Origin: Alphaproteobacteria bacterium
GTDB taxonomy: Bacteria > Pseudomonadota > Alphaproteobacteria > Rhodobacterales > Rhodobacteraceae
Reading direction: 5' to 3'
DNA length: 55,710 nucleotides
NCBI GenBank assembly: GCA_030427145.1
Contig: JAUHWT010000024.1
Span: forward strand, 1-55,710
Both the position numbers and the translations under genes were made by a program. The notes below the pieces were generated by a model, which was given only the letters and a program-made list of their open reading frames with translations, was not told the DNA's origin and searched no databases. Below are positions 41,265 to 50,176 of the stretch, one piece after another (position 1 is the first letter of the stretch; each line of letters begins with the position of its first letter).

Positions 41265-42553
41265 TGCTGATCTGGTTTCTGCCGCTGTTTCTCGTCTTTC
41301 TCATGGTCGGTCTGCCGGTGTTTTTCGCACTGATCGCGGCGCCGGGGATCCTGCTTTTGCTCAATGGGCAGGAGAAGGACCTGACGCTGCTTTACCGTAA
41401 TGTTTACAACGGTATGGACAGCTTTCCTCTCATGGCGATTCCGTTCTTCATGCTGGCCGGTGAGCTGATGAACCGGGGTGGAATTACCATGCGGCTGGTC
41501 GAGTTCAGCCAGGCGCTGATGGGGCATCTGCGCGGGGGACTGGCGCATGTGAACATCCTGTCCTCCATGCTGTTTGCCGGGCTGTCGGGGTCGGCGGTGG
41601 CGGATACATCGGCCCTGGGCTCCATGCTGATCCCGGCGATGGAGAAGCAGGGCTATACGCGGAGGTTCGCGGCGGCGATTACGGCGGCAAGCTCGGTGAT
41701 CGGGCCGATCATTCCGCCCTCGGGCATCATGATTATTTACGCCTATGTCATGGGCGAGAGTGTCGCCGCTCTGTTCCTGGCGGGGATTGTGCCGGGTGTT
41801 CTGGTTGGTGTCGGCCTGATGCTGATGGTGAAGCTGATGGCGAACCGGTACGATTTTCCGGTGGCCTCGCGGCGCTATACCTGGCCGGAACGGGGGCAGG
41901 CGAGCCTGCGGGCGTTTTTCCCGCTGATGACGCCCGTGATTATTCTGGGCGGTATTTTGGCCGGGGTGTTTACGCCCACGGAGGCCGCATCGGTGGCGGT
42001 GGCCTATGCGCTGATCGTCGGGTTTTTCGTGCTGAGGACGCTGAAGGTCTCGGACCTGCCGGACATTCTGGGCAAGGCGGGGCTGACCTCGGCGGTGGTG
42101 CTGCTGCTCGTGGGGGCGGCGATGGCGTTCAAGACGGTTGTGAGCCTGTCGCACGCGCCGGAGATCATGGCGGAGTTTGTCTTAGGTCTGTCCAGCAACC
42201 CGCTGATTCTGCTGTTTTTGATCAACATGCTGCTGTTCGTGGTGGGCATGTTCCTCGATGCGGGGCCGGCGATTATCATTTTGGGTCCAATCCTCGGTCC
42301 GATCTTTGTTGACCTGGGTGTGGACCCGATCCATTTTGCCATCATCATGAGTGTCAACCTGACGGTTGGTCTGGCGACACCTCCGATGGGGCTGGTGCTG
42401 TTTGTGGCCTCATCGGTGTCGGGAGAGAGGGTGGAATCCATTTCCCGTGCCGTGCTGCCATTCCTGGCCGTGGAGATCCTGGTGATTTTCCTGATCACCT
42501 ATTTTCCGGCCATTTCCATGACGATCCCGCAACTGACCGGGTTTGCGAACTGA
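41261..42553 (+). CDS. dctM: TRAP transporter large permease (DctM)
   Basis: This 430-residue protein has about twelve to thirteen hydrophobic segments. Typical DctM blocks are NVYNGMDSFPLMAIPFFMLA, GLSGSAVADTSALGSMLIPA, and SSVIGPIIPPSGIMIIYAYV, with VNLTVGLATPPMGLVLFVAS late in the sequence. These are the family's substrate and ion path motifs. The start overlaps dctQ, and dctP follows after 27 bases. It carries out sodium- or proton-coupled uptake of an organic anion delivered by DctP. Confidence 0.95.
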   Translation: MMLIWFLPLFLVFLMVGLPVFFALIAAPGILLLLNGQEKDLTLLYRNVYNGMDSFPLMAIPFFMLAGELMNRGGITMRLVEFSQALMGHLRGGLAHVNILSSMLFAGLSGSAVADTSALGSMLIPAMEKQGYTRRFAAAITAASSVIGPIIPPSGIMIIYAYVMGESVAALFLAGIVPGVLVGVGLMLMVKLMANRYDFPVASRRYTWPERGQASLRAFFPLMTPVIILGGILAGVFTPTEAASVAVAYALIVGFFVLRTLKVSDLPDILGKAGLTSAVVLLLVGAAMAFKTVVSLSHAPEIMAEFVLGLSSNPLILLFLINMLLFVVGMFLDAGPAIIILGPILGPIFVDLGVDPIHFAIIMSVNLTVGLATPPMGLVLFVASSVSGERVESISRAVLPFLAVEILVIFLITYFPAISMTIPQLTGFAN

Positions 42554-42580
42554 AACGAGACTGAACCGGGAGGACTTACG

Positions 42581-43645
42581 TTGTTCAGAACCACACTAAA
42601 ATCACTGACGGTGGCGGCCATGCTGGCTGGAACCGCAATTGGCGCCGCCGCGCAGGATTTCACCCTGCGCGCCACGGCGAATTCCAATGAGAATGACGAG
42701 GATTATGACGGCCTCGTCGTGTTCAAAAACTACGTCGAACAGGCGTCGAACGGAGCCATCGAGGTTGAGCTGTTCATCGGGACGCAGCTTTGCTCCAACG
42801 GTGCGGAGTGCCTTCAGGGCGTGGCCGAGAGCCAGATCGACATCTTCATCTCGACCTCCGGTGGCGCTTCGGGGATTTTCCCGTTTGTTCAGGTGCTTGA
42901 CCTGCCATACCTCATGGCGGATGACCGCATTGCCGAAACCGTCATGGCCAATGGCAGCCCGTTTGTGACCACCATGCAGGACATGGTGACGGAGGCCTCC
43001 GGCGGGGCGATCCGGCTGATGACCATTGGCAATACCGGCGGCTGGCGCAACTTTGCCAATACCCAGCGTCGGGTGCAGACCCCGGCCGATCTGGAGGGTC
43101 TGAAGATCCGGACCGTTGTGGCCGATCTGCCGCAGGAACTGGTCAAGGCGCTTGGCGCTTCGCCCACGCCGATCCCGTGGCCGGAGCTGTTCACGTCGTT
43201 CCAGACCGGTGTGGTTGAGGGTTCCAAAAACGGTATCACCGACATCATGGGCATGAAATTCCCCGATGCCGGTCTGCAGTATGTGACGCTTGACGGTCAC
43301 GCCTATATGGGCGCGCTGTGGTTCATGTCGAACGAGACCTTCATGTCCATGCCCGAGGATCTGCGCCGGGTTGTGGTCGACGGGTTCTATCAGCTTCAGC
43401 AGGCCACCTTCGCCTCGCCGAAACGCAAGTCGATCCAGGCCTATGAGGATTTTGTTGAGGGCGGGGGCGATCTCTACGTGCCGACGCCTGAGGAAAAGGA
43501 AGCCTTCAAGGAAGCCGCCGGGCCGGTTTACGACTGGTTCAAGGCCAATGTTGATGGTGGCGAGCAGATCTTCGATGCGCTGAACACGGCTGTTGCCGAG
43601 GCCGAGGAAGAGGTCAACGCGGTCCGCGACCGTGAGGTGAACTGA
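42581..43645 (+). CDS. dctP: TRAP transporter substrate-binding protein (DctP)
   Basis: The 354-residue protein starts at TTG 42581 with GGGAGG upstream. A signal peptide is clear (LKSLTVAAMLAGTAIGAAAQ, cleavage after about residue 24). The TRAP binding-protein pattern follows: a DxxxF-like first strand, GTQLCSNGAECLQGVAESQI, and DLEGLKIRTVVADLPQELVK, where the Arg in KIRT normally forms the salt bridge to the ligand carboxylate. A sulfonate could occupy the same site. It is last in the operon and is followed by a terminator. The described SMO system uses an ABC importer, so a TRAP importer here would be a replacement. Confidence 0.94.
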   Translation: MFRTTLKSLTVAAMLAGTAIGAAAQDFTLRATANSNENDEDYDGLVVFKNYVEQASNGAIEVELFIGTQLCSNGAECLQGVAESQIDIFISTSGGASGIFPFVQVLDLPYLMADDRIAETVMANGSPFVTTMQDMVTEASGGAIRLMTIGNTGGWRNFANTQRRVQTPADLEGLKIRTVVADLPQELVKALGASPTPIPWPELFTSFQTGVVEGSKNGITDIMGMKFPDAGLQYVTLDGHAYMGALWFMSNETFMSMPEDLRRVVVDGFYQLQQATFASPKRKSIQAYEDFVEGGGDLYVPTPEEKEAFKEAAGPVYDWFKANVDGGEQIFDALNTAVAEAEEEVNAVRDREVN

Positions 43646-43691
43646 CCCCTGGCACGGTGCGGGGTTTTGTCGCCCCGCGTTGCGGAAATTG

Positions 43692-43723
43692 GCCCGTCCT
43701 GGAGTGATCCGGGGCGGGCTTTT
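43692..43723 (+). terminator. Terminator after the TRAP operon
   Basis: GCCCGTCC (43692-43699) pairs with GGGGCGGGC (43711-43719), allowing one G-U pair, and is followed by TTTT (43720-43723). A second hairpin, GCGGGG/CCCCGC, lies just before it at about 43661-43679. Together they end the monooxygenase-TRAP transcript. Confidence 0.65.
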
Positions 43724-43967
43724 CATTGGTGTTTGTGGGTGTGGGGACGGGCACTGATTCTGTCTGTTTGGGTTTCGTTTACCGGTTTGGGAACTTTAAC
43801 GGTGGTGTTTAACCCCATCATAACAGGGAATAACCCATGCTCTGGCGTCGCGGGGGCGAACGGTCTATGATGGGATTGGGTGGACTTGTGTCGGTTGCGC
43901 CCCAAATAAGTATGAGTTGCAGGTCGGTCGAGGGAACGGCCTGACGGTTTGACGTGGTGGAGTGGGC
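43724..43967 (+). promoter_or_regulatory. Intergenic region before the membrane-anchored protein
   Basis: This 244-base stretch carries no supported gene. It must contain the promoter for the gene at 43968. It is moderately A/T-richer than its surroundings and repeats the short element TTTAAC/TTTAACC around 43796-43812. I recognise no regulator site in it. Confidence 0.3.
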
Positions 43968-45875
43968 ATGGCTGAGGACGGCCAGACAGGCGGACAAAAC
44001 GACAGTGATGCAACGGTGCCGTTGAGGCCCCTGGAGGGGCGTGCGCTGGAGGAACGGCTTGCGAAGGCCGAGGCCCGGCGTAAGCAGGCTCTGGCGGAAC
44101 GCAAGGCCAAAGGGCCGGGCACGGATGAGCCATCCGCGGAGCGGGTGCTGCCACGGGCGATTGAGGTTGACGCCTCCGGGACGCCGGTGCCGCATTTGGT
44201 CGATGAACGCGAGCCGCGGGCTGCGGCGGTGAAGGACGACACGCCGGCGATACGGCCCGCGCTGGAAGAGGATATGCCGGCGGAGGAAGAGGCGCGCCGG
44301 GTTGAGATTTTGGATGCGGAGGCGTTTGAGCGCCGTCTGGCTGAGGCGCGGGAGCGCAGGCAGGCGGCCCTGGAGGCCCGCAAAAAGCCCAGGCCGAAGC
44401 CGGCGGAGGAAAAGCCGCCGGTGGCGGAGAAGCCCGCGGCGAAGGTGCCGTTCTCGAAAATTCCCGGTGTGCGCCGGGCGGGGGTTAACCCGTCGAATTA
44501 TACGGTGGTGGTTGAGAAGCTGCCCGACCCTGGTCCGCGTCCGGAGCCGGAGGAGCGCCGGGGTGTGCCGCTGGCCGGGGCGCTGGCCGCATCGTTGCTT
44601 GCCGCGGTTTGCGTGGCATCGGCGGCGTATGTTTTCCGCGATCCGATCATGCTGATGTTTGCCCAGGCGCCGGATGTGCCGGGCGGGGTGGATGAGGTTG
44701 CCTCCGTGTCCCCCGGAGCGGGGGATGGCGGTGCGTCGGCCACGTCAATCCGGGTGGTGGACAGTGCGCGGGGCTGGAACCCGCCGCAGCAGTTTGAAAG
44801 CCCGGTCGCGAATGTGGAGCGGCCGTCGGAGTTTCTTCTGAGCGTGCTCGATACGGTGGCGCCGGAGACGACCTCGCCGGTGCGGCTGACCTTCGGGGTG
44901 CCGGGCGAGATGCCGCAGGTGCCGGGCTTTCCGTCCGAGCTGTTCACGGAGGAGGGCGCGCATGGCACGCCCGCCGGGTTTGAAACGACCGCTGTTGAGG
45001 CGGTGCCGACCGGCCTGCCTGGCCCGGTTGACCAGCGGCCGGAGGTTCGGATGGCCGAGCGGTTCACGCTGCCCGTCGATCCCGGCAAGATCAGCGGTCT
45101 TGCCACGGTCACGGCGGATGATCTGAACGTGCCGGATGTAATGACGCTGGCCTCGGTCGGGACGGGGTCGGTGGCGCATCCGGACCGGATCGGGCCGGTT
45201 TATCCGTTCCTGTGGCGGCCGGATGAGCTGGCGGGCCTTGGTGGATCGGTGGTTGATTCGAAGGCTGAACTGGCGCCGCGCAATGCGGCTCTGGTACGGC
45301 ACGGGTCGCCGGAGCCTCTGGTTGGGTATGACGCCATTCAGGAGGATGGTGGCAGCCTCGACGAGCTGGTGACGCCGGGTGAGGCTCTGGCCGCTGAGGA
45401 GGAGGTGACGCCCATGGCATTCACGCAGACGCGGGTGCCGGTGCATTATCCGTCCAATGCGGGGTCGTCGGCCGCGAATGCGGTGGCTCTCCTGCGGGCG
45501 AATGGGGTTGATCAATCGAATGCGGTGCCGGTCGGGTTTTCGATCAGCCGCAGCAATGTGCGCTATTACTTCGACAGTGACCGTGAGGCGGCGCAGAAGG
45601 TCGTGGATGTTCTGAACGCGGGTGGTCAGCCGGGTGGCGTTGAGCTGCGCGATTTCACCGATTTCCGACCGTCGCCGGAGAGGGGGATGATCGAGGTCTG
45701 GCTCTCCGGTGAGCCGCAGCGGAGCGCGGCCGCGCCGCAGCCGGCGGCCCCGGCGGTGCGTCAGCAGCCGGCAGCACAGGCGCCGTCGAGCCGTGAGATG
45801 CAGGAGCTTGAGGCATTGCGGCAGAGACGCCAGGCGATGGTCGAGCAGCTTCTGCGCCAGCAGTTGTCGGAGTGA
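43968..45875 (+). CDS. Unknown single-pass membrane protein with LytR_C-like C-terminal domain
   Basis: From ATG 43968 the product has 635 residues. The first about 200 residues are Ala/Arg/Glu-rich and hold two copies of a charged helix (ERLAKAEARRKQALAERK near 27 and RRLAEARERRQAALEARK near 120). One hydrophobic segment follows (PLAGALAASLLAAVCVASAA, about residues 205-225), then a low-complexity periplasmic region. Residues about 515-575 (VGFSISRSNVRYYFDSDREA then AQKVVDVLNA) resemble LytR_C-type wall/envelope domains, and the C-terminus is a charged helix. It lies before a glycosyltransferase block, which suggests an envelope or polysaccharide role. No enzyme motif is visible. Confidence 0.7.
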   Translation: MAEDGQTGGQNDSDATVPLRPLEGRALEERLAKAEARRKQALAERKAKGPGTDEPSAERVLPRAIEVDASGTPVPHLVDEREPRAAAVKDDTPAIRPALEEDMPAEEEARRVEILDAEAFERRLAEARERRQAALEARKKPRPKPAEEKPPVAEKPAAKVPFSKIPGVRRAGVNPSNYTVVVEKLPDPGPRPEPEERRGVPLAGALAASLLAAVCVASAAYVFRDPIMLMFAQAPDVPGGVDEVASVSPGAGDGGASATSIRVVDSARGWNPPQQFESPVANVERPSEFLLSVLDTVAPETTSPVRLTFGVPGEMPQVPGFPSELFTEEGAHGTPAGFETTAVEAVPTGLPGPVDQRPEVRMAERFTLPVDPGKISGLATVTADDLNVPDVMTLASVGTGSVAHPDRIGPVYPFLWRPDELAGLGGSVVDSKAELAPRNAALVRHGSPEPLVGYDAIQEDGGSLDELVTPGEALAAEEEVTPMAFTQTRVPVHYPSNAGSSAANAVALLRANGVDQSNAVPVGFSISRSNVRYYFDSDREAAQKVVDVLNAGGQPGGVELRDFTDFRPSPERGMIEVWLSGEPQRSAAAPQPAAPAVRQQPAAQAPSSREMQELEALRQRRQAMVEQLLRQQLSE

Positions 45876-45910
45876 CGCGGGTTGTGACGCCGTGTTAACC
45901 AGTTCGTGAA

Positions 45911-45935
45911 AAGGCCGGAAATTCCGACCTTTTTT
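45911..45935 (+). terminator. Rho-independent terminator
   Basis: AAGGCCGGA (45911-45919) pairs with TCCGACCTT (45923-45931) with one mismatch, followed by further T residues to 45935. It ends the transcript of the unknown membrane protein. Confidence 0.7.
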
Positions 45936-46132
45936 AATGTCCTGATTTCAAATGATTTTCGCGGGTTTCTCATGCGGCGGGTTTTTGCCTGCCTGAGAAA
46001 TGGGCATTCAGCGCTTCCAATTTTCATAAAACACCGCTAAAAAACCGTGCTGTCTGTCGGGATTCGGGCTGTTTGCCCCTGCGCGTTTAAGCGGGTCCCG
46101 GCCAGCGTGACTGAGTGGTGGGGACACGTCAA

Positions 46133-46498
46133 TTGGGTAACAAACGCAAGATCGGCATTACGGTTGCCGCGATGATACTGGCGATCCAGATGGGCAACCA
46201 GCTTGATGCGGCTGAACCGACGCTCGATGAGCTGGGCAAGATTGCCGTGTTCCTGGAGAACAACGATGTGGACGCTCTGGCCGCGTTCCTGGAGGTCAAT
46301 CCCGACCTGATGGAAGGCGATACGCAGTTTGCGGTTCTGCTGCGCCAGTTCATGGATGAATCCGAGGACATGAACGCTTTTTTCTCGCTCAAGGACGCGG
46401 GCGATGACCTGAGAAACAGTGCCGGGTCCTGGGATCTGGGGTCGGGCGATTCCCCCGATGCCTCGCGGGGTCTGGGGCTGTCGGCGGCGGCGTACTGA
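46133..46498 (+). CDS. Unknown small exported protein
   Basis: From TTG 46133, with GGTGGGGA upstream at 46117-46124, the product has 121 residues; a GTG at 46115 would add six. A signal peptide is likely (LGNKRKIGITVAAMILAIQM then GNQLDAA). The mature part is acidic and helical (LDELGKIAVFLENNDVDALA with AFLEVNPDLMEGDTQFAVLL). It ends in a Gly/Ser/Ala-rich tail. I do not recognise a family. It sits between the LytR_C-like protein and glycosyltransferases and is set apart by a terminator upstream. Confidence 0.55.
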   Translation: MGNKRKIGITVAAMILAIQMGNQLDAAEPTLDELGKIAVFLENNDVDALAAFLEVNPDLMEGDTQFAVLLRQFMDESEDMNAFFSLKDAGDDLRNSAGSWDLGSGDSPDASRGLGLSAAAY

Positions 46499-46634
46499 CG
46501 GGGCCGGACGCGCAGCGCGACCCTGCGATCAATCACAAAGCGATGTAAATACCGGTTGTCCGGGCTGTGTTTTCAACTATAGCCTGCGGTAACATGGTGA
46601 TTTCAATGACTATCCCATTCCCGCGCGGTGTCCC

Positions 46635-47735
46635 GTGGTGACGCCGGTGCGGATAGCGCGATCCAATGCGCCGCGGCCGCGCAGGCGGGTGACGCTTGTG
46701 GTCGATCCGCGCTTTTCCGGCGGGACCTCGGCCGCCGTGGCGGCGGAGATCGGGACGCTGGCGCCGCATGTGGACCTGTCCGTGGTGGCGGTGGAGACCG
46801 CGATGTTTAGCGGGCGCACGGTCCATGCCGGTCTTCAGCGGGCGATGGAGGAAAACGGAATTGATCTGGTGTGGAACCCGAAGGTCGTCCGTGGCGATGT
46901 GGTGGTCATCCACAATCCGTCCTGTCTCAAGTTCAATTCCGATCTGGCCCTGCGCATCAGCTGCCGGGTGGCGGTGGTTGTGACCCATGAGAATTTCCTG
47001 CGCCCGAACGGGTCGGAAGGCTTTGATGTGGGCCTGTGCCTGGATCTGATTGACCGGGCGCTGGTCTGTGGTGTGCGGGTTCTGGCACCGGTGTCGGATT
47101 ACAACCGGCTGGGCGTGGCGGAGTGGATGGACCGGACCGGCGCGGCCTGGGATCTGGCTGAGTTCAACTGGTTCAACATCTGTGATTTCGAGATCAAGGC
47201 CCCGAACCCTGTGCCGGCGGACCGGCGGGGTCGGCATTCGCGGGCCGGGCTTGAAAAGTTTCCGCCGCTCGGCGTGATGAAGGCCCATTTTCCGAAAACC
47301 GCTGAGAGCTGTACCATTCTGGGCGGGGATTATTTTCTGGAGGATCCCGACAGTGTGCCCGCGCACTGGACCGTGCGAAAATTTGGTGCGATGGATGTGG
47401 GCGAATTTTTGCGAGAACTGGACTTTTTCGTGTATTTTACGCACCCGAACTGGAGGGAAAGCTTTGGCCGCGTGATTGCCGAGGCGATCGCGGCGGGCAA
47501 GCTGGTCATAACGGATGCGGGGACGGCGCGGGTGTTTGGCGACGCGGTGGTGTCCTCCGATGGCAGCGATGTGGATGAGATTGTTTCGGCATATGTGGCC
47601 GATCCGGAGGGGTATGTGCGCTTTGTCGAGGAGGCGCAGCGGGCGCTGGAGCGGTTTCGTCCGGAGCGGTTCGTGAGCGACGTCCTGCGGGGTATTGAGC
47701 GGTTGGAAGAGGCCGGGGTTGATGCTGTTTTGTGA
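46635..47735 (+). CDS. Glycosyltransferase-like protein, GT4 type
   Basis: The 366-residue protein starts at GTG 46635. The N-terminal domain reads RRVTLVVDPRFSGGTSAAVA and the C-terminal domain has ELDFFVYFTHPNWRESFGRV then IAEAIAAGKLVITDAG, the E-x7-E-like donor-site motif of GT4 glycosyltransferases. The Rossmann-like halves are consistent with GT-B. Donor and acceptor cannot be read. The 3' end overlaps the next glycosyltransferase gene by 14 bases, which suggests coupled expression. Confidence 0.75.
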   Translation: MVTPVRIARSNAPRPRRRVTLVVDPRFSGGTSAAVAAEIGTLAPHVDLSVVAVETAMFSGRTVHAGLQRAMEENGIDLVWNPKVVRGDVVVIHNPSCLKFNSDLALRISCRVAVVVTHENFLRPNGSEGFDVGLCLDLIDRALVCGVRVLAPVSDYNRLGVAEWMDRTGAAWDLAEFNWFNICDFEIKAPNPVPADRRGRHSRAGLEKFPPLGVMKAHFPKTAESCTILGGDYFLEDPDSVPAHWTVRKFGAMDVGEFLRELDFFVYFTHPNWRESFGRVIAEAIAAGKLVITDAGTARVFGDAVVSSDGSDVDEIVSAYVADPEGYVRFVEEAQRALERFRPERFVSDVLRGIERLEEAGVDAVL

Positions 47736-49821
47736 GCCGGGCGGCGACGGTCTGAGGGATTTCGAGGAGCTGGCGGTTTTTGTTGACCAGCTGCGCCAGC
47801 TTGGCCATGAGGCGGGCATCCGGGTGGACAGCGTGCCGCGGGAGCTGAACCGGAACTCGCAGTTCGATCTGGCGCGGTTTCTGGTCGACGGGCATGGCGG
47901 GCCGGAGGATATGGTGGTTCTGGGTGGGGCGCACCGGACCATGACTCGCAAACTGGCGCGGCTGCGGCGGCATGCGGAAGCGGACATGACGGACTGCCTG
48001 GCGTTTGGCAGTTTCGAGAACCGGCAGCAGCGGATCGGCGTGGAGACGCGGCTGTCCTATGTGTTTGGGCGGGATCCGAAGATCGTGGATCTGGCCATGA
48101 CGGCGGTGGCGGGGACGGGGAAAACCCGGGGATTTCCGGTCATTGGCGTCAAGTCGGCCTCAGGGCGCGCGGGTCTGCCACGGGTGCTGATCGTCCGGCC
48201 TGACCTGGAGGGCCGGGCGAGTGAGCGGGCGCTGATTTCGCTCTCGCTGTCGAAGCGGTTTAACCTGGCGGTGCTGACGGACGGGAAGTCGAAACACGCC
48301 TGGAAGGAGCGGCACGGCAACGCCATCCCGGTCTATCATTTTGGTGAGATGCTGCCCTCGAGCCTGGCGGAGCGGGTGGATGTCTGCGTGACGTTTACGC
48401 CCCTGGAGCGGAATTACCGTTTGCAGTGTCTGGCGGCAAACCTGGCGCGGTCTTCGAAGGTTCTGATCGACGGGACGCTGGACCACGGGATTGCGGCAAG
48501 GGCTGATGTTTTTGTGCGCGGTCCGGTGGATGTGGCTGGACTTGCGGCGTTTTTGGAAAGCAACATTCTGCCGAACCTGGAGCAGATCGGGCGGCATACG
48601 CTGGCGTCGGCTTTTTCGCGGGGCTGTGATCCGGCGGTGGTTCTGGAGGCGTTGCCCGCACCGGCCGAGGTCGGGACGGCAGCGGAAGGGCCGTCGCGGA
48701 TCGTGTTCATGCCCACCAACGGGGTGGGTCTGGGCCATGCGCAGCGGTGTTCGCTGATCGCGCGGGAGTTTGCGCCGCAGGCGAAGCGCCCGGTTTTTGC
48801 GGTGTTCCCGTCCTGTTTGCGGCTGGTGAAGTCCTTCGGGTTCGACACCATGCCGCTGATCGGGCGGAGCGGGCTGCATGCGCAGAGCCATGAGAATGAC
48901 ATCGTCAATTACCTGCGGCTTGGGGCGCTGGCGGAGCCGGGCGACACGCTGGTGTTTGATGGCGGCTATGTGTTCGACAGTGTCTACCGGACCGTATTGG
49001 AGAAGCGGCTGCGCGGAGTGTGGATCCGGCGGGGGCTGTGGAAGGCGGAGCAGGACAATTCCGTTGCGCTCGACCGGGAGAAGGCCTTTGAGCGGGTGAT
49101 TGTGCCGCGTGAGGCGTTTGACGAGCTGAATTTCGACTATTCCTCCGGGCGGCATCTGGTTCAGGTGGGGCCGGTGGTGCAGCGGATTTCCGTGTCCGAT
49201 CAGGAGCCGGCGTCGTTTCGGGAGGCTTTGGCCGAGCGGTTGGGGCGGCCGTTTGAGCGGCTGGTGGTGTCTTTGCTGGGCGGCGGTGTTGCGGCGGATC
49301 GCGGGGCGCAGTTGCAGGCGCTTTGCGGGATGATGGAACGGCGGGATGATGTTCTGCATCTGATTGTGGTCTGGCCGACGGCGAGCGTGCAGCCAAATCT
49401 CTACAACTGGCGCAACAGCCGCGTGGTGCGGACCTCGCAGGCCGGGGTTTTGATGGCGAATGCGGATCTGTCGGTGAGTGCGGCGGGGTATAACTCGTTC
49501 CACGAGGCGCTTTATAACCGCGCGCCGACGATTTTCATTCCCCAGGGCGGGTCGTTCATGGATGACCAGCCCGCGCGGGCGGAAGCGGCGCGGGAGAGGG
49601 GCGTCGCGGGTTATGTCGAGCCGTTCGATCTGATGCGGCTGGAGCGGGAGATTGGCCGCATGCTGGATGGTGACGGGGCGGCGCGGATGCTGGGTGCGCT
49701 TGGGCGGCTGGACCTGCCGGAGACCGGCAACCGCGCGGCGGCGGGCTGTATTGAGGAGTTGGGCAATGGGTTTGCAGACCTGGACGGAGATACTGTCCAG
49801 AATTACGTCCCAGGACGCTGA
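47722..49821 (+). CDS. Large two-part glycosyltransferase-like protein with MurG/GT28-like C-terminus
   Basis: From ATG 47722 the product has 699 residues; the open frame extends to 47695. The first about 330 residues form one domain of unknown type with GT-B-like strands (LPRVLIVRPDLEGRASERAL; VDVCVTFTPLERNYRLQCLA). The second part has GT28-like features: IVFMPTNGVGLGHAQRCSLI, and SVSAAGYNSFHEALYNRAPT then IFIPQGGSFMDDQPARAE, the nucleotide-sugar site of MurG-like enzymes. This suggests two glycosyltransferase modules in one protein. It overlaps the preceding and following genes. Confidence 0.72.
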   Translation: MLFCEPGGDGLRDFEELAVFVDQLRQLGHEAGIRVDSVPRELNRNSQFDLARFLVDGHGGPEDMVVLGGAHRTMTRKLARLRRHAEADMTDCLAFGSFENRQQRIGVETRLSYVFGRDPKIVDLAMTAVAGTGKTRGFPVIGVKSASGRAGLPRVLIVRPDLEGRASERALISLSLSKRFNLAVLTDGKSKHAWKERHGNAIPVYHFGEMLPSSLAERVDVCVTFTPLERNYRLQCLAANLARSSKVLIDGTLDHGIAARADVFVRGPVDVAGLAAFLESNILPNLEQIGRHTLASAFSRGCDPAVVLEALPAPAEVGTAAEGPSRIVFMPTNGVGLGHAQRCSLIAREFAPQAKRPVFAVFPSCLRLVKSFGFDTMPLIGRSGLHAQSHENDIVNYLRLGALAEPGDTLVFDGGYVFDSVYRTVLEKRLRGVWIRRGLWKAEQDNSVALDREKAFERVIVPREAFDELNFDYSSGRHLVQVGPVVQRISVSDQEPASFREALAERLGRPFERLVVSLLGGGVAADRGAQLQALCGMMERRDDVLHLIVVWPTASVQPNLYNWRNSRVVRTSQAGVLMANADLSVSAAGYNSFHEALYNRAPTIFIPQGGSFMDDQPARAEAARERGVAGYVEPFDLMRLEREIGRMLDGDGAARMLGALGRLDLPETGNRAAAGCIEELGNGFADLDGDTVQNYVPGR

Positions 49822-50176
49822 GGACCTTGAGGATCTGATTGCGGAGCGGTTTCCCCGCAGTGAGGCCCTGGGCGGCGACGTGTTTCCCGAACCCGTGGCT
49901 GTGCTGCGGCGGGAGGCGCAGATGCAGGATCCGGCGACGGTCTGCGTGGGTCTGCGTGTGCTGGAGCAGATGCCGGATGTGGCGGACCGGGCCATGCGGC
50001 TCGCGAGTTTCGCGCTCGAGCGACAGGTGGAGATTGTCATTTTGTCGCACTGTGACCGCAGCGGTTTCGAGCGCTTCGGGTTTCGTGTGGAGCTGGTTAA
50101 GGGCGATACGGAAGCGGCGCGGGCGGCCTGTGAGGAGCAGATCTGCCGGATGTGGAATATTGACCTGGTGCTTTAG
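49766..50176 (+). CDS. Unknown protein coupled to the glycosyltransferase genes
   Basis: From ATG 49766 the product has 136 residues and overlaps the 3' end of the large glycosyltransferase gene by 56 bases in another frame. The sequence (MGLQTWTEILSRITSQDAED then LEDLIAERFP; ALERQVEIVILSHCDRSGFE then RFGFRVELV) suggests an alpha/beta protein. I do not recognise a family. It has no membrane segment. A protein that assists or regulates the glycosyltransferases is possible from context only. Confidence 0.65.
   Translation: MGLQTWTEILSRITSQDAEDLEDLIAERFPRSEALGGDVFPEPVAVLRREAQMQDPATVCVGLRVLEQMPDVADRAMRLASFALERQVEIVILSHCDRSGFERFGFRVELVKGDTEAARAACEEQICRMWNIDLVL

Noticed and set aside
48160-50040. 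Minus-strand open frame of 626 codons opposite the glycosyltransferase
   Set aside because: Its translation is Arg/Pro/His-rich and without family features; the + strand protein has real motifs.
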